From contig CAWDSF010000021.1 of the NCBI GenBank assembly GCA_963804885.1, positions 248,001-312,000 on the forward strand: DNA of 64,000 bases, written 5' to 3'. Under the pieces are notes generated by a model. It made no database searches. It had not been told where the DNA came from and saw nothing but the letters and a program-made list of their open reading frames with translations. This document shows positions 54,339 through 63,082 of the stretch, one piece after another; within the stretch, counting starts at the first letter, position 1, and each line of letters begins with the position of its first letter. Position numbers and translations under genes: made by a program. Origin of the DNA: PALSA-1004 sp963804885. Its GTDB lineage: Bacteria > Pseudomonadota > Gammaproteobacteria > Burkholderiales > SG8-41.

Positions 54339-55244
54339 TTACGGATAGATCGCCCAGCCTACGCGGTCGGTCTCAGCCTTAAAGAAATGCCCCTCGGTGC
54401 TGGTTACAAACAATGTGGTGCGATCCGGTCCGCCGAAACAGCAATTGGTCGGTCGGTTCGCGTTCACCGGGTGCGTTTCGAGCACGCGCCCGGCCGGCGA
54501 AAACACATAAATCATCGGCCCCGCGCCGCTGACGAAGTAACCGGCGGTGGCGACGATATTGCCTTCGGCATCAAGGCACATACCGTCGATGCCGCGATGC
54601 GGGCCGCGCGCATCGTTGCCCCAGGTGAATACCGTAGTGAATTTGCCGAGGCTGCCGTCCTCGCGGATCGGATAGGCGCGCAGTTCGCGGCAGGTGCCCG
54701 GCGAGTAGTCGCCGTCGGCTACATACAGCGTGCTCTGGTCCTGCGATACCAGGATGCCGTTCGGCTGCACCGTATCGAAAGTGACGCGCGTCGTGGTGTA
54801 GGTGCCGTCCTGCTGCGGATCGCAGCGGATCACCGAACGGTTATCGAGCTCAGTGACCTCCGTCTTGTCCCAGTTGCCGTCGTTGATCGGGTTGGTAAAC
54901 CAGATACGGCCTTTGCGGTCGATCGCAAGATCGTTCGGCGTGTTGAGCTTCTTGCCGTCGATGCGGTCGGCGACGACGACGTTCCTGCCGTCGGGATCGA
55001 AGCGCACGATAGCGCGGCCGCCCGAGCAGCAGCCAAAGAGGCGGCCGTGAGCGTCGAATGCAAGTCCGTTGGTGCGGTTGGTACCGGTGCGCCATTCGTC
55101 GATCGCGCCGGTTTTCGGGTCGTAGCGCAGAATTTTGCTTTTGCGGATCTGCGTGAAATAGATGTACTCGCCGTCCCACACCGGCCCTTCGGTGATGAAC
55201 TGCTCGGTGTCGGGCTTCGTCAGGAGCTCGAATTTCCACGGCAT
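54339..55244 (-). CDS. SMP-30/gluconolactonase-family protein
   Basis: 301-aa six-bladed propeller with the metal site complete: Glu in ITEGPVWDG (about residue 19), Asn in LNTPNDLAIDRKGRIWFTNP, Asn in VQPNGILVSQDQSTLYVAD and Asp in RGIDGMCLDAEGN. Members hydrolyse sugar or related lactones with one divalent cation. No signal peptide. It converges on the deacylase gene (12 bp) and is transcribed away from the CaiB gene at 55452. The 207-bp gap upstream holds only promoters, as far as I can see. Confidence 0.93.
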   Translation of the reverse strand: MPWKFELLTKPDTEQFITEGPVWDGEYIYFTQIRKSKILRYDPKTGAIDEWRTGTNRTNGLAFDAHGRLFGCCSGGRAIVRFDPDGRNVVVADRIDGKKLNTPNDLAIDRKGRIWFTNPINDGNWDKTEVTELDNRSVIRCDPQQDGTYTTTRVTFDTVQPNGILVSQDQSTLYVADGDYSPGTCRELRAYPIREDGSLGKFTTVFTWGNDARGPHRGIDGMCLDAEGNIVATAGYFVSGAGPMIYVFSPAGRVLETHPVNANRPTNCCFGGPDRTTLFVTSTEGHFFKAETDRVGWAIYP

Positions 55245-55451
55245 GGCGGGATTCCTTACGGTTGATGCGCGAGTCCGGATGATAGCGTGAGCAGCGGGTT
55301 GCTGCAGCGGGTCGCAGCGCTTTTCGGCTGCGCGCGGTGAGTGTAAGCTTCCGTCTGTCGTTCGGGGGAGAACGACCTGCAGCTCAAGACAGGCGCGAAC
55401 GTCTCGCCGCGATTATCCCCGGCCGCTACGTCATTAGGGATCACGAACACC

Positions 55452-56684
55452 ATGGCAGCACAAGATAAAAGTCCGGGCGCCGGCTCGCTTGCCGGCATCC
55501 GCGTCATCGAGCTCGCGGACGAGCAAGCCGAATATTGCGGACTGACGCTGGCCGGCCTCGGCGCCGACGTGATCAAGGTCGAGCCGCCCGGCGGCAGCCC
55601 CACGCGCCGCATCGGCCCCTTCTATCAGGACAAGGCGGATCCCGAAGGGTCGCTTTTCTTCTGGCTGTACAACCGCGGCAAGCGCTCGATCGTGCTCGAT
55701 CTCAAGCAGGAAAAAGATCGCGCGCGTTTGCGCGAGCTCATCGCCGGTGCCGACATCCTGCTCGAATCCACGCCCAAAGGAGAACTCGACGGTTACGGCT
55801 TGAGCGCAGCCACGCTCAAAAAAGAATTTCCCGCGTTGATCCACGCGCGCGTCACGCCGTTCGGCGACGACGGCCCCTGGGCGAATTTCAAGGCGTCGGA
55901 CCTGATTCACCTGGCGCTCGGCGGCGTCATGATGAATTGCGGCTACGACCCGGCGCCCGACGGCAAGTACGACCTGCCGCCGATCGCACCGCAGATGTGG
56001 CACGCGTATCACATCGCCGGCGAGCAGCTCACGATGGCGATCGTCGCGGCACTTCTCTATCGCTTCCGCACGGGCCAAGGCCAGCAAGTCTCGTGCGCGA
56101 TCCACGAGGCCATCGCGAAATCCACGGAGGTCGATTTGATGACGTGGGTGATGCGGCGCGCGCCGATCCTGCGCCAGACCTGCCGGCATGCGCGCGAATC
56201 GGTTGCCCCGAACCCTTCCATCGCGCACACCAAAGACGGTCGCTGGGTGATGGCGAGCCTCGGCAACCGCGAAGACGACCCGCAACGGCTCGTCGCGCTG
56301 ATGGAAAAGCACGGCATGACCGCCGGCTTCGATCCGGAGACTGCCGCGGTGGCCAAAGGCGGACGGTTCGTCCCGGGTACCGGACCAGTCACGCAGAAAC
56401 GTGACGAAGGCATGGAGGCGTTCCAGCGTTTCGTCCGCGCATTCACATACGAAAACATTCCGTGGCGCGAGGCACAGGAGGCGGGGCTGCTGTGCGCACC
56501 GCTGCGCAAGCCGCACGAAAACGCGATCGACCCGCACTGGCTCGCGCGCAAAAGCGTCGCGGACATCGAGCATCCGGAATTGGGTCGCGCGTTCCGCTAT
56601 GCCACGAGCAAGTGGATCAGCACGGCGAACGCGTGGGCGGTCGGCCGTCGCGCGCCGCGCTCAACGAAGACGCAGCCACCGTGA
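55452..56684 (+). CDS. CaiB/BaiF-family CoA-transferase, subunit 1 (catalytic Asp not evident)
   Basis: 410 aa, class III CoA-transferase fold: LAGIRVIELADEQAEYCG, LGADVIKVEPPGGSPTRRIG, LYNRGKRSIVLDLKQ, HARVTPFGDDGPW. In the stretch before FRTGQGQQVSCAIHEA, where active enzymes carry the acylated Asp, this protein reads PQMWHAYHIAG, so the Asp appears lost. VSCAIH also replaces the usual VDVAM. The end overlaps the next CaiB gene as TGATG. The last residues GRRAPRSTKTQPP look like a frame slip from a normal RRAP-LNED ending, which would fuse both genes. Possibly a non-catalytic partner. Confidence 0.88.
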   Translation: MAAQDKSPGAGSLAGIRVIELADEQAEYCGLTLAGLGADVIKVEPPGGSPTRRIGPFYQDKADPEGSLFFWLYNRGKRSIVLDLKQEKDRARLRELIAGADILLESTPKGELDGYGLSAATLKKEFPALIHARVTPFGDDGPWANFKASDLIHLALGGVMMNCGYDPAPDGKYDLPPIAPQMWHAYHIAGEQLTMAIVAALLYRFRTGQGQQVSCAIHEAIAKSTEVDLMTWVMRRAPILRQTCRHARESVAPNPSIAHTKDGRWVMASLGNREDDPQRLVALMEKHGMTAGFDPETAAVAKGGRFVPGTGPVTQKRDEGMEAFQRFVRAFTYENIPWREAQEAGLLCAPLRKPHENAIDPHWLARKSVADIEHPELGRAFRYATSKWISTANAWAVGRRAPRSTKTQPP

Positions 56685-58036
56685 TGACGCCGGTCAAGCG
56701 CACGCATCCGGTGATCGCCGCATCTGCACGCGTCGATGCCAATGAAAAACCGTCGCGCCGCGGCAAGCCGTTTCCGCTGAATGGCATACGCATCGTCGAT
56801 TTTTCGTGGTTCCTCGCTTCGGCGGGCGGCACGCGGTTCATGAGCGCGTTCGGCGCCGAAAGCATCAAGATTGAATTGAAGAGCCACCCGGACACGCGGC
56901 TCGCCGCGATGGCACCGGTCGGCGGGCGCGAAGCGCGCGACAAGGCGACGGCCCCGCTGCCCGGTGTGACCGATCTCAACATGGGCGGACAATTCAACAA
57001 TAAAAATCCCGGCAAGCGCGGCATCTCGCTCAACGTGCGGCATCCAAAGGGCCTGGCGATCGTGAAGCGGCTCGTGGCGATGTCGGATATTGTCGCGGAA
57101 GGGTTTTCACCCGGCGTGCTCGATAACTGGGGCATAGGCTATGCGGCACTGAAGGAGATCAAACCGGACATCATTTACGTGCAGCAATCGGGCATGGGCG
57201 CGCAGGGCACGTACGGCCGCTTTCGCACCGTCGGCCCGATCGCGAATGCGTTCGCCGGATTGTCCGACATGTCGGGACTGCCGGAACCGGCGATGCCGGC
57301 GGGCTGGGGCTACTCGTACCTCGACTGGATGGGCGCGTACAGTTTCGCTCTTGCGATGCTGAGCGCGCTGTTCCACCGCAATCGCACCGGCGAGGGACAA
57401 TGGATAGACGCGTCGCAGACCGAGGTCGGTCTCTTCATCAACGGCCCTGCGATACTCGACTGGTCGGCCAACGAGCGCATCTGGACGCGCTTCGGCAACC
57501 GGTCTCCGTACAAATCCGCGGCGCCACACGGCGCGTATCCATGCGCGGGCGACGATCGCTGGATAGCCATCGCGTGCTTCACCGAGGCGGAATGGAACTC
57601 GTTCGTCAAAGTCGCGGCGCATCCCGAATGGGCGACTGACTCCCGCTTTGCGACGCTTGCTGCACGGCTCGCGCACCAGGACGCGCTCGACGCGCAGGTG
57701 CGCGACTGGACGAAATCGCGCGACGCTTATCAGACGATGACCGTTCTGCAGGCAGCCGGCGTGCCGGCCGGCGTGTGCCAGACCGCGGGCGATCGCTGCG
57801 ACCGCGATCCGCAACTGAAGTCGCTCGAATGGCTGACCGAAGTGACCGGCACGAAAATCGGGCGCTGGCCGCTGGCCGAGGTACCGATCAAATTAAGCGA
57901 AAGCCCCGCCTACATCGGCGGGCGCATCGATCGCGGCGCGCCGTGCTACGGCGAGGACAACGAGTACGTGTTCGGCGAGTTGCTCGGTATGACCACGAGA
58001 GAGATCGAGGCGCTCGCCGCGGAGGGCGTGACGTGA
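56684..58036 (+). CDS. CaiB/BaiF-family CoA-transferase, subunit 2
   Basis: 450 aa from ATG 56684 (TGATG overlap with the first CaiB). FPLNGIRIVDFSWFLASAGG, NVRHPKGLAIVKRLVAMSD, FSPGVLDNWGIGYAAL, QSGMGAQGTYG. The expected active-site Asp is present in SYLDWMGAYSFALAML, before HRNRTGEGQWIDASQ. It presumably moves CoA from a donor such as succinyl-CoA onto a carboxylic acid. The N-terminal ~35 residues are extra compared with usual members, which fits either a linker of a fused protein or a long start. It ends overlapping receptor 16. Confidence 0.92.
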   Translation: MTPVKRTHPVIAASARVDANEKPSRRGKPFPLNGIRIVDFSWFLASAGGTRFMSAFGAESIKIELKSHPDTRLAAMAPVGGREARDKATAPLPGVTDLNMGGQFNNKNPGKRGISLNVRHPKGLAIVKRLVAMSDIVAEGFSPGVLDNWGIGYAALKEIKPDIIYVQQSGMGAQGTYGRFRTVGPIANAFAGLSDMSGLPEPAMPAGWGYSYLDWMGAYSFALAMLSALFHRNRTGEGQWIDASQTEVGLFINGPAILDWSANERIWTRFGNRSPYKSAAPHGAYPCAGDDRWIAIACFTEAEWNSFVKVAAHPEWATDSRFATLAARLAHQDALDAQVRDWTKSRDAYQTMTVLQAAGVPAGVCQTAGDRCDRDPQLKSLEWLTEVTGTKIGRWPLAEVPIKLSESPAYIGGRIDRGAPCYGEDNEYVFGELLGMTTREIEALAAEGVT

Positions 58037-59004
58037 CATCGCCGATCTATCGTTGCACTGCTGGTGTTGTGCTCGCAGATCACGCGCACGCGCAGGTTCC
58101 GGCGGGCGCGCCCTACCCGACACGCGCAGTGCGCCTGATTTCGCCGGTTGCGTCCGGCGGCACGACCGCGGATGTTGTGGCGCGTGCCGTCGCCAAGAAA
58201 CTGAACGAGGCATGGGGGCAGCCCGTCGTCGTCGATCCGCGGCCCGGCGCCGGCATGGTCATCGCCACCGACCTCGGCGCGAAAGCCGCGCCCGACGGCT
58301 ATACGCTGCTAATGGTGGCGGCGAGCTTCAGCGTGAATCCGAGCTTGCAGGCAAAGCTGCCTTACGACACGCTGAAAGATCTCACGCCGGTCACGATGAC
58401 CTCCCACGTTCCCTACGTGCTGGTGGTTCATCCCGCACTGCCGGTGCGGACAGTGCAGGAGCTCGTCGCATACGACAAGGCGAAACCCGGCGCGCTCAAC
58501 TACGGCGCGGCGGGCACGCAAAATCAGCTCGCGGTCGAATTGCTGAAACTGCGCACAGGCGCGCGCATGGTGCACGTGGCTTACCGCTCCTCGTCACTCG
58601 CGATCACCGACCTCATCGGCGGGCAAATACAAATGGCATTGGGATCGACGCTGGGTGTGGCATCGCACGTCAATGCCGGCAGATTGCGCAGCGTGGCCGT
58701 GACGAGCGGACATCGCGCATCTTCGATGCCGGAGGTACCGACGATCGCGGAATCCGGCGTACCCGGCTTCAACGTCAGCGCATGGAACGGCATAGTAACG
58801 CCCGCAGGCGTGCCGGCAGCTATCGCGGCCAAGCTCAATCGCGACATCGTAAGCGCCGTCAGGTCGCCCGATCTTCGCGACCGGCTCGCTGCGGACGGCG
58901 GCGAAGTCGTCGGTAACTCCGCGGAGGAATTTACCCGCTTTATCCGCGCGGAAATGGCCACGTGGGCGAAAGTCGTAGCAGAGGCCGGACTGCGTCTGGA
59001 ATAA
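58033..59004 (+). CDS. Bug/TctC-family substrate-binding protein (16)
   Basis: 323 aa from GTG 58033, overlapping the CaiB stop (GTGA). Blocks: YPTRAVRLISPV, VASGGTTADVVARAVAK, VVVDPRPGAGMVIATD (the DNR of the family is DPR), VHVAYRSSSLAITDLIGGQ (HVPYKG degraded to HVAYRS), GVPGFNVSAWNGI. The N-terminus MTSPIYRCTAGVVLADHA is a poor signal peptide, but a neighbouring frame reads SIVALLVLCSQIT, a good one. A frame slip near 58080 is therefore likely. The most divergent receptor of the set; co-transcribed with the CoA-transferase pair. Confidence 0.9.
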   Translation: MTSPIYRCTAGVVLADHAHAQVPAGAPYPTRAVRLISPVASGGTTADVVARAVAKKLNEAWGQPVVVDPRPGAGMVIATDLGAKAAPDGYTLLMVAASFSVNPSLQAKLPYDTLKDLTPVTMTSHVPYVLVVHPALPVRTVQELVAYDKAKPGALNYGAAGTQNQLAVELLKLRTGARMVHVAYRSSSLAITDLIGGQIQMALGSTLGVASHVNAGRLRSVAVTSGHRASSMPEVPTIAESGVPGFNVSAWNGIVTPAGVPAAIAAKLNRDIVSAVRSPDLRDRLAADGGEVVGNSAEEFTRFIRAEMATWAKVVAEAGLRLE

Positions 59005-59052
59005 CGGCCGGCAAAACCGAAAATTCAGGACGTCTTGTTCTTCTCTGTCGGA

Positions 59053-60231
59053 TCACGGTTCGCTGACGAATATGAAAGTCGTTCCTTCGACGATCGGCGC
59101 GCTCGCGCCGACGAAGGAAACGTTGACGTCCTTCACCTGACGCTCGCCCGCGCGGCCCGATGCCTGCAGCACGCCCTCGATGATGTGCCAGAGACCGTGG
59201 ATGCGTCCGGTGCTGAGACTGCCGCCGAACGTATTCAGTGGAAGATCGCCGTCGAGCTCGATGCGGCCGCCCTGGATGAAGTCGAGCGCCTCGCCTTCCT
59301 TGCAGAACCCGTACGACTCAAGACCGTAGATCACCGAGGAGGCGAAGCCGTCGTAAATCTGCGCGACGTCGACGTCTTTCGGCGTGAAGCCCGACCGCTC
59401 CCACGTGAGTTGCGCCGAGCTGCGGCCGGCGTCCATGTAGTTGCTCAGGCTCGGAATGCGGCCCGCCACCTCGAACACGAGGCGCTGGCCGTAGCCTGCG
59501 AGGTACGCGGGTCGCGGCTTCAGGTCGCGCGCACGGTCGGCGGTTGTCAGCACAATCGCGACGGCGCCCTGCACCGGGATATCGCAGTCGTAGAGGCACA
59601 GCGGATGCGCGATCATGCGCGAGTTCAGGTACTCCTCGCGCGTGAGCGGCACTTTGAAAAACGCGTGCGGATTCTTGAGCCCGTGCTTGCGCTGCGTGAC
59701 GGTGAGCGTCGCCATCTTCTCGCGCTGCTGGTTGTGCCGTTCGAGCCAGCGCGCATAGGCGACCGCGTGAAACTGCCCCGGACCGCCGAACCCGTACGGC
59801 GCGGTGAATTGCAGCGGTCCCGTAGCCTGGGCGCCGGGTAGGTTTTGATAAGTGCCGCGCGGATTGTGCATCGCGCGCCACACCACGGCATATTTGCAGA
59901 CGCCCGCGAGCAGCGCGTTGGTCGCCTGCTGCACCGCGCCGCCGATGTTCACCGAGCCCGTCTGGATGTGCCATGTGAGATTCGGCAGCTTCAGCATCGC
60001 CATCATGCAGTTGACCGAGACGATGCTGATGCCGTCCACCGTCGTGTGGCCGGTCGCCGGCAGTTCCGGATAAGTCGCCAGGCCGTCGATGTCCGGCATC
60101 TGCAGCCCGGAATCCTCGACGGCGGCTTTGACCGCCTGCAGCGCGTGGGCGGCGAGCGGCGTTTCAGCCGAGCGCGTCGCCTGCGAATAGCCCACGCCGC
60201 TCACGGCAATCTTGCAGCGGTTCTCCCACAT
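59053..60231 (-). CDS. Thiolase-family protein (lipid-transfer/SCP-x-type acyltransferase)
   Basis: 392 aa thiolase fold: KIAVSGVGYSQ, MPDIDGLATYPELP, VQIYDGFASSVIYGLE-like VAQIYDGFASS, and GGSLSTGRIHGLWHIIEGV with the C-terminal His. The nucleophile Cys position reads HIQTGSVNIGGAVQ, lacking the Cys, as in the non-canonical thiolases that pair with DUF35 proteins (for example the Ltp2-type retro-aldolases of steroid side chains). The zinc-ribbon partner gene overlaps directly upstream (TGATG), supporting a complex. Likely C-C bond cleavage or formation on an acyl-CoA. Confidence 0.92.
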   Translation of the reverse strand: MWENRCKIAVSGVGYSQATRSAETPLAAHALQAVKAAVEDSGLQMPDIDGLATYPELPATGHTTVDGISIVSVNCMMAMLKLPNLTWHIQTGSVNIGGAVQQATNALLAGVCKYAVVWRAMHNPRGTYQNLPGAQATGPLQFTAPYGFGGPGQFHAVAYARWLERHNQQREKMATLTVTQRKHGLKNPHAFFKVPLTREEYLNSRMIAHPLCLYDCDIPVQGAVAIVLTTADRARDLKPRPAYLAGYGQRLVFEVAGRIPSLSNYMDAGRSSAQLTWERSGFTPKDVDVAQIYDGFASSVIYGLESYGFCKEGEALDFIQGGRIELDGDLPLNTFGGSLSTGRIHGLWHIIEGVLQASGRAGERQVKDVNVSFVGASAPIVEGTTFIFVSEP

Positions 60232-60677
60232 CAGGCGCCCACCTCGGTGCGAGCGAGCCGGAACTGCGGCAGCGTGATTTCTTCATTCAGCTTCTCGAAC
60301 ATCACTTCGACACGGCGCCCGACTTTCGCTTCCGTATAAGGCGCTTCGAGCAGGTTGGCGGCAAGCAGCGCGCCGGGTGCGTCGTCGAGTTCGACGATGA
60401 TGCTCGCGTACGGCACGGCGGCGGCGAATCGCTTGTCGCCGGTGTGGTACATGATCGTGTAGGCGTAGATCGCGCCGTGGCCTGCCACCGGTTCAAACCT
60501 GAGATCGGTGCTGATGCAATTCACGCACGTCGCGTACGGCGGGTGCTGAAAGTGTTTGCAGGCCTGGCAGCGCTGCAGCGCGAGCACGCCCTGTTTCGCC
60601 GCATCCCAGAATGGTTTGGTCCATTCGTTGGGCACCGGGACAGGCCGCGTCACGTTGCTCCAGTCGCTCATCGTCAT
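60231..60677 (-). CDS. DUF35 zinc-ribbon/OB-fold acyl-CoA-binding protein
   Basis: 148 aa. Rubredoxin-like zinc ribbon CQACKHFQHPPYATCVNC (about residues 36-53), then an OB fold with HGAIYAYTIMYHTGD and YASIIVELDDAPG. Such proteins bind the CoA tail and form obligate complexes with thiolase-like partners. GGAGAGTAAGTC precedes the ATG; 60671 is an alternative start two codons in. The stop overlaps the thiolase ATG, as commonly found for these pairs. Confidence 0.93.
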   Translation of the reverse strand: MTMSDWSNVTRPVPVPNEWTKPFWDAAKQGVLALQRCQACKHFQHPPYATCVNCISTDLRFEPVAGHGAIYAYTIMYHTGDKRFAAAVPYASIIVELDDAPGALLAANLLEAPYTEAKVGRRVEVMFEKLNEEITLPQFRLARTEVGA

Positions 60678-60711
60678 GACTTACTCTCCATCCCGGTGGA
60701 ACTTGCCCGCG

Positions 60712-60966
60712 CTATTTCCCGCGCTCGCGCGCGAGTTGCTCGGCTCGGTCGCGCAATATACCCAGTTCCGCGATGATTTCCTTGTTCGGCACGTAATTGG
60801 CCGTTGAATCGGCCGACGGCAACAAATCGCTTCGCCCGACAGCGATAAGAGCGATCATTTGCCGGGCGATGTCGCTGCGCGGATCGCCCGGCGGTATCGA
60901 TTTTGCGTAGTTCTCCTGCTCATCGAGCCACGGCCGCAACTCGCTGAGATTCAATTCGGCAGGCAT
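60712..60966 (-). CDS. Unknown small protein, 84 aa
   Basis: Not recognised. Mostly helical and charged: LSELRPWLDEQENYAKSIPP, SDIARQMIALIAVGRSDLLP, NKEIIAELGILRDRAEQLAR. There is no TM segment or signal. It lies in the same direction between the crotonase (35 bp) and zinc-ribbon (34 bp) genes, so it is probably expressed with them. A ribosome site is not obvious, which lowers confidence; a helical accessory protein of the acyl-CoA complex is one guess. Confidence 0.6.
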   Translation of the reverse strand: MPAELNLSELRPWLDEQENYAKSIPPGDPRSDIARQMIALIAVGRSDLLPSADSTANYVPNKEIIAELGILRDRAEQLARERGK

Positions 60967-61000
60967 AGTACGGAACGAGGACGACCAGGCGCCGGCGAAA

Positions 61001-61807
61001 CTACTTGCCCTTCCAGACGGGCTTGCGCTTCTCCATGAACGCTTTGCGCCCTTCTTTGTAGTCTTCGCTCACGAAGCAGGCAGCGACCGCGTCATCCGCG
61101 AGTTTCTGGTTGCGGTTCGCCGGGTCTTTCACGTATTCGTCGATCACGCGCTTGGCCGCGATGATGGACAGCGGCGCGTTGCCGGCCATGGTTTCGGCGT
61201 ATGAATTCACGAATGATTCGAGCATCGAAGCCTGGCACACATGATTGACGAGGCCGATGCGATGCGCTTCATTCGCAGGATAGCGTCGTGCCGTGAAAAG
61301 GATTTCCTTGGCATGCGACGGACCGACGAGCTCGATCAGCTGAGCGAGCGATTCTGCGCCGTAGCCGATGCTGAGCTTGGCGGCGGGAATCCCGAACTGC
61401 GCATCTTCCGAGCAAATTCTGAGGTCGCAATTGAGCGCGATCGCGAGGCCGCCGCCCAGGCACCAGCCGCGGATCATCGCGATGGTCGGCTTGCCGATGC
61501 CGCGCAGCGACGCGCGGAAGCCGGAAGTCATCTTGGTATAGACGGCGATCTGCTCGGGTGTCGAGCGATTGCCTTCGTATTTGGAAATATCGCCGCCGGA
61601 CACGAACGCCTTGGTACCGGCGCCGCGCAGGATGACGACGCGAATCGCCGGATCGTTAGCGAAATCGTCAATGACGTTGCCCGCCGCCTGCGACATTTCG
61701 GGCGACATCGCATTGAGCTTTTCGGGATAGTTGAACGTCAGCGTGCCGATCGCGCCTTTTTTGGTGCCGAGGATCTTGTCTTTTTCGTCTGTCTGTACCG
61801 TATCCAT
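61001..61807 (-). CDS. Enoyl-CoA hydratase/isomerase family protein (crotonase)
   Basis: 268 aa. Oxyanion-hole segments FVSGGDISKYEGN (about residue 68) and IRGWCLGGGLAIALNCDLRI (about 105), then FGIPAAKLSIGYGAESLAQL with a Glu in the region of the hydratase catalytic acids, and ARRYPANEAHRIGLVNHV. Start at ATG 61807 with AAGGG 7 nt upstream; a TTG two codons earlier is possible. It lies 12 bp after the CaiB gene. Likely hydration or isomerisation of the acyl-CoA made by the transferases. Confidence 0.94.
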   Translation of the reverse strand: MDTVQTDEKDKILGTKKGAIGTLTFNYPEKLNAMSPEMSQAAGNVIDDFANDPAIRVVILRGAGTKAFVSGGDISKYEGNRSTPEQIAVYTKMTSGFRASLRGIGKPTIAMIRGWCLGGGLAIALNCDLRICSEDAQFGIPAAKLSIGYGAESLAQLIELVGPSHAKEILFTARRYPANEAHRIGLVNHVCQASMLESFVNSYAETMAGNAPLSIIAAKRVIDEYVKDPANRNQKLADDAVAACFVSEDYKEGRKAFMEKRKPVWKGK

Positions 61808-61819
61808 GTGCAACCCTTT

Positions 61820-63022
61820 TTAGATAACGCCGTTGGCGCGCATTTTCTGCAGTTGTTCTTTGGTGTAGCCGACCGAAGCCAGCACCTCGTCGGTGTGCGC
61901 GCCGGCATCGGCGGTGGCGCTGCGTATTTTCTTGCTCACGCCGGTCATGTTGATGGGCGACGCAACCAGCTTGATGTCGCCCAGCGTTTCGCTATGCACC
62001 GGCGATGCAATGCCCAGATGCTGCACCTGCGGATCCGCGAATACCTTGTCGATGGTGTTGATCGGGCCGCACGGCACGCCGTTCGCTTCGAACAATTCGA
62101 CCCAGTATTGCGTCGGCTTGTGCTTGGTAATTTCGGCGATCGCGCCGTTGATTTCCTTGCGCGCCTTGCCGCGTTTGGCCCCGGTGTTCCACTCTTCGCG
62201 GTCTTTCCACTCCGGCTTGCCCAGGGCTTCGCAGCAACGCGCGAACACGCGCGCCGATGCCGCGGCGATATTGAAGAGCCCGTCGCTGGCGGGGAATACG
62301 CCCGTCGGCACGCCCGTGGGATGGTCGTTGCCGGCCTGGCCCGCGACTTCACCCGACATCAGGTAACGCGAAGCCTGGAAGTCCAGCATGAAAATCTGCG
62401 CCTCCAGGAGGCTCGTGTGCACCCAGCGCCCGACGCCGGTCGTTTCACGCTCGTACAGGGCCGTCATCACGGCAAATGCGAGCAGGTTGCCCGCGGTCAA
62501 GTCGGCGATCGCGATGCCAACGCGCACCGGTCCCTGGCCGGGCAAGCCGGTGATCGACATCAGGCCGCCCATACCCTGCACGATCTGGTCAACGCCGGCG
62601 CGCTTGCCGTACGGACCGCTTTGGCCGAAGCCGCTGATGCTGCCGTAGACGATGCGCGGATTGACCGTCTTCACGTCGTCGTACGACACCTTCAACCGGT
62701 GCTTCACTTCGGCGCGCATGTTCTCGATGATCACGTCGGCTTTCTCGACGAGTTTCATGAATGCCGCATGGCCTTCCGCCGACTTCAGGTTCAGGCGCAC
62801 CATTTTCTTGTTGCGGTGCAGGTTCTGAAAGTCGAAACCTTCGCGCTTGCCGGACAGGTCTTCGCCGGTCACTTCCGCCGGCTCGATGCGGATGATGGTC
62901 GCGCCCCAGTCGGCAAGATGGCGCACGCAGGTGGGGCCCGCGCGCGCCAGCGTCAGATCGAGCACGGTGATGCGCGAGAGCGGCAGCGCCTGGGTGACGG
63001 GCTTTTCCATAGGCTGGTTCAT
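61820..63022 (-). CDS. CaiB/BaiF-family CoA-transferase
   Basis: 400 aa, complete: ITVLDLTLARAGPTCVRHLA, ADWGATIIRIEP, NLHRNKKMVRLNLKSAEG, VIIENMRAEVKHRL, YGSISGFGQSGPYGKRAGVD. The active-site Asp is present in VGIAIADLTAGNLLAFAVM, before TTGVGRWVHTSLLEA. C-terminal VFADPQVQHLGI is the normal ending region. It starts with GAGG about 8 nt before the ATG and follows the partial CaiB gene by 60 bp. The two may be isoenzymes or subunits; both feed the crotonase and thiolase downstream. Confidence 0.95.
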   Translation of the reverse strand: MNQPMEKPVTQALPLSRITVLDLTLARAGPTCVRHLADWGATIIRIEPAEVTGEDLSGKREGFDFQNLHRNKKMVRLNLKSAEGHAAFMKLVEKADVIIENMRAEVKHRLKVSYDDVKTVNPRIVYGSISGFGQSGPYGKRAGVDQIVQGMGGLMSITGLPGQGPVRVGIAIADLTAGNLLAFAVMTALYERETTGVGRWVHTSLLEAQIFMLDFQASRYLMSGEVAGQAGNDHPTGVPTGVFPASDGLFNIAAASARVFARCCEALGKPEWKDREEWNTGAKRGKARKEINGAIAEITKHKPTQYWVELFEANGVPCGPINTIDKVFADPQVQHLGIASPVHSETLGDIKLVASPINMTGVSKKIRSATADAGAHTDEVLASVGYTKEQLQKMRANGVI

Positions 63023-63082
63023 GCGGATGACCTCGGCTTTTAAAAGGTGAATTTTACGCGTGTTTCCGAAACGCGGCTTTGG

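Noticed and set aside
61241..63043. 600-codon rightward open frame
   Set aside because: Antisense to intact crotonase and CaiB genes; composition is the Arg/His/Ala-rich pattern of G+C-rich shadow frames, with no domain.
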